This document shows positions 47,097-55,386 of a stretch of DNA of 64,000 nt, in pieces. The stretch's first letter is position 1. The number at the start of each line of letters is the position of its first letter. The stretch is from contig NZ_BNJW01000009.1 of the NCBI RefSeq assembly GCF_015751045.1, forward strand, positions 1 to 64,000, written 5' to 3'. The notes under the pieces are model-generated. The model was not told the DNA's origin. It saw only the letters and a list, made by a program, of their open reading frames with translations, and made no database searches. The translations under genes were made by a program, and so were the position numbers. The stretch comes from Enterococcus lactis. GTDB taxonomy: Bacteria > Bacillota > Bacilli > Lactobacillales > Enterococcaceae.

Positions 47097-47256
47097 AAAT
47101 ATTCACTCCTTTTCTATAGATAGTACAAGCATACACCTGATGAGTAGAGAAGTCGCTAGGTCATTAGTCTTATTTTCTTGTTTTTTCATCGAAAGAGGAA
47201 TATCAAATAAAAAGCCCCGTTTTTTCTGATCAGTCCTTGTCTGCTTGTCTAAGTAT

Positions 47257-47577
47257 CTAGTGACCGCTAGTAATCTTGATGCCAAGGATGCTGATGAGCA
47301 GCAACCCGACAAAGAACCAAGTGGAAAGATTCAGCTTATCATGAAACAAGACCACACCAATAATGACCGAACCAACTGCGCCAATCCCTGTCCAAATAGG
47401 ATAAGAGAGACTCATCGGCAAACTTTTGATTGCCTTTGACAAAAAGTAAAAACTAGCAATCATGCCAATCACTGTGTAGAAAGAATAATTGACTTTGGAA
47501 AAACCATCACTCCATTTCATCATCGTTGACCAGAATACTTCCAAAAGCCCTGCTATGATTAATTCCATCCATGCCAT
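47257..47577 (-). CDS. SMR-family exporter, Gdx/SugE-like (probable guanidinium exporter)
   Basis: A 106-residue, four-helix small multidrug resistance protein. The active glutamate is in AGLLEVFWSTMMKWS (near residue 13), and the KWSDGF segment resembles Gdx/SugE members that export guanidinium rather than broad drugs. LSYPIWTGIGAVGSVIIG is the second SMR signature. A lone gene: Gdx can work as a homodimer. Upstream there is an attenuator with a candidate guanidine-sensing element, which supports the Gdx reading. Start follows AAGGAGGAATGTAAGT. Confidence 0.82.
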   Translation of the reverse strand: MAWMELIIAGLLEVFWSTMMKWSDGFSKVNYSFYTVIGMIASFYFLSKAIKSLPMSLSYPIWTGIGAVGSVIIGVVLFHDKLNLSTWFFVGLLLISILGIKITSGH

Positions 47578-47611
47578 ACTTACATTCCTCCTTAACTATA
47601 AAAAAATACAC

Positions 47612-47692
47612 AAAAAGAGGAAAATCATCCCTTCAAAGACCTAATGGAATGATCATCCTCTTTATCCTACCCGGTGGCAGTTCGTATATCTT
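47612..47692 (-). promoter_or_regulatory. Attenuator with candidate guanidine-IV (mepA-type) riboswitch
   Basis: Minus-strand leader between a promoter (-10 TATACT at 47700-47705, -35 TTGCCG at 47724-47729) and the SMR gene. It contains ACTGCCACCGGGTAGGATAA, whose CTGCC/GGGTAG arms form a small hairpin, followed at once by a strong terminator (AGAGGATGATCATTCC pairing with GGGATGATTTTCCTCT plus T run). The layout and the CTGCC-ACC-GGGTAG block resemble my recollection of the guanidine-IV motif; I could not compare it with a covariance model. The attenuator itself is well supported. Confidence 0.55.
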
Positions 47693-47709
47693 TTTCTGTA
47701 GTATAGCAC

Positions 47710-48015
47710 ACTTATCCAGATATCGGCAATCTGATTCTTCTTAGTAAGGTGTATCAAGCATTGACGGATACAGCATAGAACTAATCTGTTATTTATAAAT
47801 CATTTAAAAAAAACGGTAGCTGTTCCTTATTTTTATTTATTATCAAGCATTAGATTGAAAAAAGCTTTATCTTACAATAAGTAAGGTAAATTATATAATA
47901 AAAAAATAACGAAAAATATTTAAAAATAGTGTCTATTTCGTGAGAAAACAGCTATATTTTTTATGTGTTTTGCATTATAATTAAAAAAATATTGTCATTT
48001 TATGGAGGAAAATAC
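47710..48015. other. AT-rich intergenic region, no gene seen
   Basis: Divergent spacer between the SMR leader and the DUF969 gene. Long A and T tracts (for example TAATAAAAAAATAACG) precede a ribosome binding site TATGGAGGAAAATAC. No convincing promoter or repeat was identified. Confidence 0.4.
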
Positions 48016-48702
48016 ATGGAAAATTATCTTAGCCTTTTAGGCGTATTGATCGTTATTCTCGGGTTCGCATTTAAATTAGACTCGATATTGATCGTAATGG
48101 TTGCTTTAGTTGTGACAGCTTTGACTGGCGGTCTTGGCATTCAAGGAATGTTAGAACTTTTAGGCACAAGTTTTGTGAACAATCGTGGGATGGCGATTTT
48201 CATCATCATTATGTTGGCGACAGGAACACTTGAAAGAAATGGTCTGAAAGAATCAGCGGCTTCCTTGATCAAGCGATTCAAGAAAGTATCTGCTGGCATG
48301 ATCGTAGATATTTATGGGATCTTTCGAATGATCTTTGCAGCTTTTAACGTGAGTTTTGGTGGAGTTGCTGGATTTGTTCGTCCGATCATTCTACCTATGG
48401 CATTGGGGACCATCGAATCAAAAGGGTTAGAAGTCCATCCGAAGCATGAAGAAGAACTAAAAGGGATGGCTTCAGCTATGGAAAATGTCTGCTGGTTCTT
48501 TGGACAAGTACTGTTCATCGGAGGAGCAGGGGCATTGCTAGTCCAATCCACATTGAAAGATCTAGGATATGACGTAACATTGGGACAGCTTGCTTTAGTG
48601 GAAGTTCCAGTGGCCATCACAGCCTTAGTCGTTGCAAGTGTCTACTTCTATCTTAAAGAAAAGAAGCTAGCGAAGAAATATTATTCAGGAAAGGGGCAAT
48701 AA
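48016..48702 (+). CDS. DUF969-family membrane protein
   Basis: A 228-residue protein with about six membrane segments: MENYLSLLGVLIVILGFAFK opens the first. It has the NRGMAIFIIIMLATGTLERNG and FNVSFGGVAGFVRP features of DUF969. These always travel with DUF979 proteins and together look like a two-subunit transporter. Start at ATG 48016 behind TGGAGGAAAATAC; the frame upstream to 47965 lacks a site. The partner DUF979 gene begins 1 base after the stop. Often near pyrrolidone-carboxylate peptidase, so 5-oxoproline or a related product may be carried; inference. Confidence 0.85.
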   Translation: MENYLSLLGVLIVILGFAFKLDSILIVMVALVVTALTGGLGIQGMLELLGTSFVNNRGMAIFIIIMLATGTLERNGLKESAASLIKRFKKVSAGMIVDIYGIFRMIFAAFNVSFGGVAGFVRPIILPMALGTIESKGLEVHPKHEEELKGMASAMENVCWFFGQVLFIGGAGALLVQSTLKDLGYDVTLGQLALVEVPVAITALVVASVYFYLKEKKLAKKYYSGKGQ

Positions 48703-48703
48703 G

Positions 48704-49648
48704 ATGGACTTTTTTACAAATCCTGATATTTTGTTAGGCGATAAATTATTGGAGATTCTTTATATCGTGATGGGACTTGTGTTGATTTACACTGGAGTAA
48801 GAAACTTAACAGATCAAACCAATCCTCATCGTTACGGCTCAGCCTTTTTCTGGACGGTTTTAGGGGTAGTTATTGCAGGAGGAAGATGGCTTCCGGCAAT
48901 CGTGAACGGCGGCTTGATCTTTGCGATGACCATACCGGCGATTGCTAAGAGAGTCAGCAAAGGAGAAAGTCGGCTTCCATCAAAAGCATATATGGAAAAA
49001 ATGTCAGACAAACTAGGAATGAAAATATTTATTCCAGCTTTGAGTATCGGTGTCTTTGCGATTTTGTTTGCTTTATTCACCAATTTAGGTGCTTTAGTCG
49101 GCGTGGGTGTCGGTGTTTTTGCGGCCATGCTGATCTTGATGTTCTTTTCTCGAGATAATCGCCCAAGCACATTTTTAGATGACGCAGCAGATATGCTGGG
49201 CACAGTAGGGCCGTTAAGTATGTTGCCAATGCTTTTAGCTTCTCTTGGTGCGGTATTTACAAGTGCCGGAGTTGGGACAGTGATTTCCAATGCCGTAGGT
49301 ACGATCGTTCCAGAAGGAAATGTGAACATCGGTATCATCATTTACGCTCTTGGCATGGTGATATTTACGGTAATCATGGGGAATGCATTTGCGGCTATCA
49401 CCGTGATGACGGTTGGTATTGGTGCACCATTCGTATTTAGCCATGGAGCGAATCCAGCATTAATAGGAATGGTCGCGTTGACTTGCGGTTTTTGCGGAAC
49501 CTTGCTGACACCAATGGCTGCTAACTTCAATATCGTGCCAGTGGCGATGTTAGAAATGAAAGATAAATACGGTGTGATCAAAAATCAACTTTTCATTGCT
49601 TTGTTCATGCTTGTTTTCCAAATTGCTTACATGATTTTATTTAAATAA
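48704..49648 (+). CDS. DUF979-family membrane protein
   Basis: A 314-residue membrane protein with about nine hydrophobic segments, the usual partner of DUF969. Blocks such as PAIVNGGLIFAMTIPAIAKR, FFSRDNRPSTFLDDAADM and GNAFAAITVMTVGIGAPFVF are family landmarks. Its start follows GGAAAGGGGCAATAAG at the end of DUF969, so both are coupled. Immediately after the stop a modular repeat and a foreign-looking bacteriocin cassette intervene before pcp. Confidence 0.85.
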   Translation: MDFFTNPDILLGDKLLEILYIVMGLVLIYTGVRNLTDQTNPHRYGSAFFWTVLGVVIAGGRWLPAIVNGGLIFAMTIPAIAKRVSKGESRLPSKAYMEKMSDKLGMKIFIPALSIGVFAILFALFTNLGALVGVGVGVFAAMLILMFFSRDNRPSTFLDDAADMLGTVGPLSMLPMLLASLGAVFTSAGVGTVISNAVGTIVPEGNVNIGIIIYALGMVIFTVIMGNAFAAITVMTVGIGAPFVFSHGANPALIGMVALTCGFCGTLLTPMAANFNIVPVAMLEMKDKYGVIKNQLFIALFMLVFQIAYMILFK

Positions 49649-49653
49649 AAAAA

Positions 49654-49860
49654 GAGGTTGGGACAGAAGTGGTCAGCTTCAAGAAATAAGAAGGAATTGA
49701 CGAAAATGGCTTCTCAAATTTTTTTGGCATTTCGGCTTATTTTTCGAAGAAGCTACTTCTGGAACACCATTTATTCAGAAAAGGAGGTGTGACACTAGTC
49801 ACATCCCCTTTTTGTTTCTCTAATACTCAGGTCAGGGCGCTGATTTCACAACCTCTTTTT
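49654..49860 (+). repeat. Modular palindromic repeat, locus 7 (F module + terminator hairpin + truncated E module)
   Basis: F-type module GAGGTTGGGACAGAAGTGG ... TTCTGGAACACCATTTATTC, hairpin GGAGGTGTGACAC/GTCACATCCCC, then the end of an E-type module, GTTTCTCTAATACTCAGGTCAGGGCGCTG and ATTTCACAACCTC (same as at 63258-63299). The E end overlaps the 3' end of the convergent ATPase gene and provides its last ten codons and stop. Confidence 0.82.
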
Positions 49861-50513
49861 TTAGTTTCCTGCCAAGAATCAATTGAAAAAGAGCGTGGAC
49901 TTTTTTCGATGATATAAGGATCATGGGTCACAACGATGACTGTTTTCCCCGCGCGATGCTGTTGGAATAGCAGATCCAAGATATGGTTACGGTTCTCGTT
50001 ATCTAAAGAGCCAGTGGGTTCATCTGCTAGGATCAGTTCTTTGTCTTCTAGTAGGAGTTTGGCAAAAGCTAGGCGTTGCTTTTCTCCGCCAGAAAGACGA
50101 TAAACTTTTGTTTTCAATGGATAGTCTAAGGAAACCTTGGCAAGAGCTTCTTGCTGCAGCTTGATTTTTTCTCTTCGTCTGGTCTTTCGATAGATGAAGG
50201 GGATGTTTAAATTGTCCATGATCGTTTCATCTTCAATCAATCCATGATTTTGGAAAAGATAGGAGATTTTATTTCTCCGTAGTAAAAGAGCTGCTTTGCT
50301 GTTGATTTTCGGCGCATTTTTTCCAAAGAGCGAGACCGTTCCTTCATCGAATGAATCAATGAGTCCCAAAAGATTCAATAGGGTGGATTTTCCTGCACCG
50401 CTTTTTCCGTGGATCGTCCAAAATTCTCCTTGATCGATCGACAAGGAGACAGCATCCAGGACAAGTTTTTGTTTGTAGGTTTTCGTTACATGATCTAATT
50501 GGATGAGAGACAT
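49827..50513 (-). CDS. Bacteriocin-associated ABC ATPase (lactococcin-972 cassette)
   Basis: A 228-residue ATPase of the lactococcin-972 ABC type. Walker A is IHGKSGAGKSTLLN (about 34-47), signature YRLSGGEKQRLAFAK, Walker B LILADEPTGSLDNEN. It pairs with the large membrane protein encoded 7 bp upstream. The last ten residues (KRGCEISALT region) are read from the repeat at locus 7, so the original C-terminus was replaced or trimmed; the catalytic core is untouched. Probable roles are immunity or secretion for the nearby bacteriocin. Confidence 0.88.
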   Translation of the reverse strand: MSLIQLDHVTKTYKQKLVLDAVSLSIDQGEFWTIHGKSGAGKSTLLNLLGLIDSFDEGTVSLFGKNAPKINSKAALLLRRNKISYLFQNHGLIEDETIMDNLNIPFIYRKTRRREKIKLQQEALAKVSLDYPLKTKVYRLSGGEKQRLAFAKLLLEDKELILADEPTGSLDNENRNHILDLLFQQHRAGKTVIVVTHDPYIIEKSPRSFSIDSWQETKKRGCEISALT

Positions 50514-50520
50514 CAGACTA

Positions 50521-52566
50521 TCATTCTCCTTTTAATATAGTTGCTTTTTCTTTTCTTTCCAAACGGTGCAAGGTGAAGAAAATCATTCCTATCTCTAAGA
50601 TAGAAAAAAGAATCAGACTTTGGAGCCAAGCAAAAGGCGCATCCATGAAAGTCGTATATAAAACCAATGCACCATATTGTATGAAAAACGGCAAGAAAAT
50701 CATACGATAAGTTTTGATCATGGAAATACCATTCAATCGCCAAATCGTATATTTCTGCTTTTTGATCTTCAAAGAGATCAGCACGAGATAAGCAATCATC
50801 GTGATCAAAAGATAAAGAGCGAAGAGAATTTCCAGGCTACGTTGTTTGATTCCGCCAAGACCTCTTTGTAAATCTACTTTTTTGATTTCTGAAAGCGGAG
50901 TGAGGACTGGGTAGTTGTCCAATAAATAATTTTCTTCCAGTACCTTTTTGATCGGTTCGAATGTTTTCTCGACCGATTGAGTGATAGGAACTTTGACTGG
51001 GTCGAAATATCCACCACCAGTAATGATTTGCCGGAGGTTCCCCGCGCTGTTATTTCTTGTTTGGACTTCGATGACATTCGGATAGTGAATGATTTCTTCA
51101 TCTGGATGGAATGTATGGATTTCTTGTTTGGACCGGATGAGATAAAAATCAGCTTGTGATTCATCCAGAAAGTAGCCATGCAAATAATGTTCTTTGATTT
51201 CTTGGAACTGGTTCTCCAATCTTTCCGGTACTAGAAAGACACGTTGTGTTTCCTCGGGAGAGATCGCTATTTTTTGTCCAGTTACGCTGATGATCGGGTA
51301 TTTTTGCAAATAATTGACATTTACACAAATTTTGCGGTTGATTTCTTTTTCTTCCATAAAGTAACTGACTGTACCAATCAGTAGCATCCCGTTTTCTTCT
51401 AGATATTGATACAAGCGGTCTTGTTGGGCGCTTAATACATTGTTTTCGATACTGATGACTTCATGGTTGTTTTTCCCTGAATAGGTATTATAAAATACTG
51501 CATACTCAGAAAATTCATCCGGATACGTAGAAGGAAGAAGCGACAGATTGACCAGCTCTACAAGTGTAAGGACGCTTGCCAAGCACCAGACGAAGGCGAT
51601 GGTCTTGAAGAAATAAAGTGAAAAAATAAAAGTTCTGGCATACGATTTCCTATTTAGATTCTCCACAAAAGAAGTGGTGCATAAGAAATAAACGACACCT
51701 AGCAAACTAATGATAGATACGGTAAAAAAAGCGAATTGGTGGAACATGTTCAAAAGGAAGATCGATGGATCAAAAATTAGCTGGACCAAACAACACGATC
51801 CGAACAGGAAAAGTAGATGTTTTATCAGTACTTTATACAAGATCGTCGCGCAAGAGAGTCCGTTCAATCGTAGGATCGACAACTTCCTTGCATTGTCGAA
51901 TAGCCATAGAGCGGTGAATAACAGAAAGAAGATCAGACTGATAACAATCAGGTTTCTCACAGGGCGATGATCAAGCAATATGATGGTTTCTGGATAATCT
52001 GTATATTGAAAATCCTGCACCGTGAATGAAGGTTGATAGAGTTCATTATACTTAGTCGTCAAGCTTTCGATGAACGCGGATACCTGCTCTGTATTTTGAC
52101 TCTCTACAAATTTCGTCGCTTCTTTAAAGGAAGGCAGCTCTATCAATGGATGATTGTTGAATGAAGCATAATTGATCGTATAGTGTTGGGTTGAGAGGTG
52201 TTTGGCTGAAGGATGATTCAGCAGCGTTCTCAAATCAGGCTCATTGGAAAAATAGTCGATCACGACTAAATCAACACTTGGGTCAGGCTTTCCGTTCGTG
52301 ATTTTGGGTGTGAAATTTGTTTCACGAAAAAGTACGTTCAACTGTTCTTCTTCTGCCGTTTCGAGCAAAATGGACAGGTTTCTCGAAAAATTTTGTCGAT
52401 CGTCTTGGATCGTTCGAGGTAGATCGAACGATTGGTATTGTTCAGGAAGTGAATAGCTATCGGCGATGATCCTTTCTTGTGTCGTTTCTCGGATATAAAA
52501 GAAAATCATAAATGAAAGGATAGAAAAAAAGACAAATAAATTCAACCGAATAAGTTTATTGTTCAT
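50521..52566 (-). CDS. Bacteriocin-associated integral membrane protein (DUF1430 / seven-TM immunity type)
   Basis: A 681-residue membrane protein. A single helix at the N-terminus (LFVFFSILSFMIFFYIRE) is followed by an extracellular stretch of about 170 residues, a cluster of helices (about 200-355), a second extracellular domain (about 365-580) and final helices. This FtsX-like layout and length match the family always found with lactococcin-972-type genes. It forms an ABC transporter with the ATPase that follows and probably gives producer immunity. ATG 52566 follows AAAGGATCACATTTC. Confidence 0.85.
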   Translation of the reverse strand: MNNKLIRLNLFVFFSILSFMIFFYIRETTQERIIADSYSLPEQYQSFDLPRTIQDDRQNFSRNLSILLETAEEEQLNVLFRETNFTPKITNGKPDPSVDLVVIDYFSNEPDLRTLLNHPSAKHLSTQHYTINYASFNNHPLIELPSFKEATKFVESQNTEQVSAFIESLTTKYNELYQPSFTVQDFQYTDYPETIILLDHRPVRNLIVISLIFFLLFTALWLFDNARKLSILRLNGLSCATILYKVLIKHLLFLFGSCCLVQLIFDPSIFLLNMFHQFAFFTVSIISLLGVVYFLCTTSFVENLNRKSYARTFIFSLYFFKTIAFVWCLASVLTLVELVNLSLLPSTYPDEFSEYAVFYNTYSGKNNHEVISIENNVLSAQQDRLYQYLEENGMLLIGTVSYFMEEKEINRKICVNVNYLQKYPIISVTGQKIAISPEETQRVFLVPERLENQFQEIKEHYLHGYFLDESQADFYLIRSKQEIHTFHPDEEIIHYPNVIEVQTRNNSAGNLRQIITGGGYFDPVKVPITQSVEKTFEPIKKVLEENYLLDNYPVLTPLSEIKKVDLQRGLGGIKQRSLEILFALYLLITMIAYLVLISLKIKKQKYTIWRLNGISMIKTYRMIFLPFFIQYGALVLYTTFMDAPFAWLQSLILFSILEIGMIFFTLHRLERKEKATILKGE

Positions 52567-52654
52567 GAAATGTGATCCTTTACTGTTAAAATAGGTAGCA
52601 ACTTTTTAATGACGTCTGATGAAAACATCGGTGTGGTTACTTAGAAGTGGCTAA

Positions 52655-53106
52655 TCACCAGCCGTAATACGCTAAGCCAGTGTATTTGCTGTTACCTGTT
52701 GCAGTAGCATAGGCATAGCGATTTGCCGGAGCGAAAACAGTACTTGACTTAGTTCCTACCACTGCTCGTGCATAGTAATCATAATGATTAAAATTTGACC
52801 AAGCTTGTTTGGTTCCCCATGCTACTCTCGGCCAACTATGCGTCCCGTATGTCCAATGTCCGCGGTGGATATGGACAGATCCTCTGCTTTCTAAAGGGGC
52901 ATCCATTATGAGAGAGGGATCTGTCGTGCCAATCACTTTCCCGCTATCATCCAAAATGACCCCGCCTGATCGAGGCATTTGTTCGGTTATCCGTATTTCG
53001 TTTTTTGAGTCTGTGACTGTGTCAGCATGTACTTCTGCTTGCACCATGCTAGTGACGGTACTTCCTAAAAGAAGTCCTATTTTGCAAACTAATGTTATTT
53101 TTTCAT
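52655..53106 (-). pseudogene. Lactococcin-972-family bacteriocin precursor with a frameshift in the signal peptide
   Basis: The long frame (52655-53047) has the family features: HRGHWTYGTHSWPR, then WSNFNHYDYYARAVV and a C-terminal LAYYGW. The signal peptide is upstream in another frame: ATG at 53106 behind AAAGGAAGTAAGAA is followed by six A and then TAA. A seventh A would give MKKITLVCKIGLLLGSTVTS, MVQAEVHA and the long frame, a normal Sec signal with cleavage near VHA or VQA. The intact precursor would have about 150 residues with a propeptide. The next two genes on the strand are its membrane protein and ATPase. Confidence 0.8.
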
Positions 53107-53340
53107 TTCTTACTTCCTTTATTCGATAAATGGTATAGGTGTTATTTCATCAGACAATCTTTATTTTATAGTAAAATAATCCGCTTTCAAAGTAGTGGAA
53201 CGCTATTTCTTTTATAAGAATATATTAAGTTTGCTCTGTTATGTTATTTAAACTCTTCTTTCCTTTATTTACGCTGTTCAAGGAAAATGGTAAGATAAAA
53301 GATAACCATATGTTAAATCAATCGGACGGAGGAACAACAG

Positions 53341-53985
53341 ATGAAAGTACTAGTGACAGGTTTTGATCCATTTGGTGGGGACAAAGTGAATCCAGCCTAT
53401 GAAGCAGTAAAGAAAATGCCAGATGAAATCAGCGGTGCTGAAATCATCAAAGTGGAAGTACCGACCGTATTCGAAAAAAGCAGTCAAGTAGTCAAAGAAG
53501 CCATCCAACAGCACCAACCAGATGTCGTGATCTGTGTCGGACAAGCAGGCGGACGGTCAGCAGTCTCGTTCGAACGTGTCGCAATCAATCTAGCAGAAGC
53601 AAGAATTCCTGATAATGAAGGAAATCAGCCATTCGATACGGCTTTAGAAGAAAACGGTCCAGCCGCTTACTTTACTTCATTGCCAATCAAAGCAATGACA
53701 AAAAATGTACAAGATCATGGTCTACCAGCGTACATCTCTTATACAGCAGGAACATTTGTCTGCAACGATATCATGTATCGTTTGCTTCATTTGATCGAAA
53801 CGCAATTCCCTGCAATTCGCGGTGGGTTCATCCACGTACCATTCTCACCAGATCAAGTGATCGATCGTCCAGTGGGTACACCTTCTATGTCTCTGGAAGA
53901 CATTGCTTCTTCTTTGACTTATGCAGTTGAAGCAGCAGTAGAAAATAAAGAAGATATTTCCGGGAATGCCGGAACAACTCACTAA
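53341..53985 (+). CDS. pcp: Pyrrolidone-carboxylate peptidase (pyroglutamyl peptidase I)
   Basis: A 214-residue cysteine peptidase that removes N-terminal pyroglutamate. [19 protein letters not shown] is the diagnostic start; the catalytic glutamate is in [17 protein letters not shown], the cysteine in [13 protein letters not shown] (near residue 140) and the histidine in [10 protein letters not shown] (near 164). It lies 3.7 kb from the DUF969/DUF979 pair with which pcp is commonly adjacent; the bacteriocin cassette separates them. Start follows GACGGAGGAACAACAG. Confidence 0.95.
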   Translation: MKVLVTGFDPFGGDKVNPAYEAVKKMPDEISGAEIIKVEVPTVFEKSSQVVKEAIQQHQPDVVICVGQAGGRSAVSFERVAINLAEARIPDNEGNQPFDTALEENGPAAYFTSLPIKAMTKNVQDHGLPAYISYTAGTFVCNDIMYRLLHLIETQFPAIRGGFIHVPFSPDQVIDRPVGTPSMSLEDIASSLTYAVEAAVENKEDISGNAGTTH

Positions 53986-54002
53986 TTTAGCAAGAAACAC
54001 TG

Positions 54003-54041
54003 GCTGGTTGCTATCGTTATGTTAGTAGCCAGCTTTTTGTA
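54003..54041 (+). terminator. Terminator of pcp
   Basis: GCTGGTTGCTA and TAGTAGCCAGC arms around TCGTTATGT, then TTTTTG. Confidence 0.8.
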
Positions 54042-54063
54042 ATTAGAAAGGAAAGAAATAGCC

Positions 54064-55341
54064 GTGGAAGAATGGCAATCCATCTTTGAAGAATGGTTTC
54101 CAAAAGAAATCAACAAAAGCTATCCTATTAAGATCTCTAAACAATACACAAGCAGTCAACGTTGGGAGATCTATGCAAAATTAACAAAAAAACAGCGGGA
54201 ACTAGTCGATAAGCACCGCCGATATCTAATCAGCTCTCGTTTTATGGAAGAACATTATTTGGCCGCAACAGATTGGGTGTTTTCTGACTTCAAGATCAAT
54301 CCGTTTTTTCGAACAAAACGAAGCCAGCAAAAATTGTATTGCGAATGTGGGAGAGAATTAAAAGTGCAATATATCGTCAAATCGCCAAAAACCGGCAAGA
54401 CCCTAAAGCTAGGTATCAACCACTTTGCCGATCACCTGCATGTTTCTCCGACAGTAGCAGCTTCGATCCATCATGGAATGACAAAAGTCGATCTGGCCTT
54501 AGATGAATTATTATGGCTTAAGCAAAAGAATATCGATTTTCCTGAAGAACTATGGCAAAAATACTGTTTTGTCCTGTACCAAAATCGACGGATGAAACAG
54601 CCGTATTTACCGGATATAAAATTAGCACAACGTCTCGCAGAATTTCGCCAAGCGGAAATGCCGATTTACATAGCGGATTATCAAGCATTGGAAAATGAAA
54701 TCAAGAAAATCAGTGAACACATCAACGGGCAGCCAAAAAAGCGACAGATAAAGAAAGAACTGTTTGACGACTTTGCAGAAGAATTAGTAAAGGATGTAGA
54801 AGAATTCTTGAACAACTATCGCACATTTTTACGTAAAGATTGGCAATCCATCGTTTACGAAGAAGTGCCAGCACATCCTAATGCTTATTTTGAAACGTTT
54901 ATTTCCGCATTGAGAAAGACAAAACGTCAGCGAACACCAGAAGTCATTGCTCAGATGGAATATTTTGCGAAAAAACAACGGTTCATCCAACCAAAAATCT
55001 ATCTATTTATTTGGAAGCAATATTGTCGCTATGGTTTTACGGAAGGATTCTTCGACAGCATTCCTCGGATAGTCAGAAATGGTTTTTTAAAAGTATTGCG
55101 TAAAGAACGAGAAGCCGTACAATCTGCTGATAAGAAAGAGTACACAGTCTCAAAAGAAAAATGGCAGCTAGTGGTGAAGGAGATCCATTCTGGGAATGTA
55201 CAAGAGACGATCGACAAATGGAAAGGAAAACATTATCGTTTTACTGAAGCGCAAAAACAAGCGTTAGAATATTATCAGAAGTTAGAAGAATCACTGCGTT
55301 TCAATGATGAGGCAAGAAAGTATCTGAAGGAATTACTATAA
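54064..55341 (+). CDS. Hypothetical protein, 425 residues
   Basis: I do not recognise a family with confidence. It is a soluble, lysine- and glutamate-rich protein with no signal or membrane helix. A CECG pair (YCECGRELKVQYIV, near residue 93) followed by KLGINHFADHLHVSP suggests a metal or nucleic-acid contact. Long charged helices fill the C-terminal half. The start is GTG 54064 behind AAAGGAAAGAAATAGCC. It lies between pcp and pnuC and ends at a two-way terminator. The gene looks intact. Confidence 0.7.
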   Translation: MEEWQSIFEEWFPKEINKSYPIKISKQYTSSQRWEIYAKLTKKQRELVDKHRRYLISSRFMEEHYLAATDWVFSDFKINPFFRTKRSQQKLYCECGRELKVQYIVKSPKTGKTLKLGINHFADHLHVSPTVAASIHHGMTKVDLALDELLWLKQKNIDFPEELWQKYCFVLYQNRRMKQPYLPDIKLAQRLAEFRQAEMPIYIADYQALENEIKKISEHINGQPKKRQIKKELFDDFAEELVKDVEEFLNNYRTFLRKDWQSIVYEEVPAHPNAYFETFISALRKTKRQRTPEVIAQMEYFAKKQRFIQPKIYLFIWKQYCRYGFTEGFFDSIPRIVRNGFLKVLRKEREAVQSADKKEYTVSKEKWQLVVKEIHSGNVQETIDKWKGKHYRFTEAQKQALEYYQKLEESLRFNDEARKYLKELL

Positions 55342-55343
55342 AA

Positions 55344-55386
55344 AATAGGCTTTCTCTCTAAAAATAGAGAGAAAGCCTATTTTTTA
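55344..55386. terminator. Bidirectional terminator between the 425-residue protein gene and pnuC
   Basis: AAATAGGCTTTCTCTCT pairs perfectly with AGAGAGAAAGCCTATTT, flanked by A and T runs suitable for both strands. Confidence 0.9.

Noticed and set aside
48832-49341. 169-codon frame on the minus strand within DUF979
   Set aside because: Pro/Thr/Ser-rich shadow of a membrane protein; no ribosome binding site.
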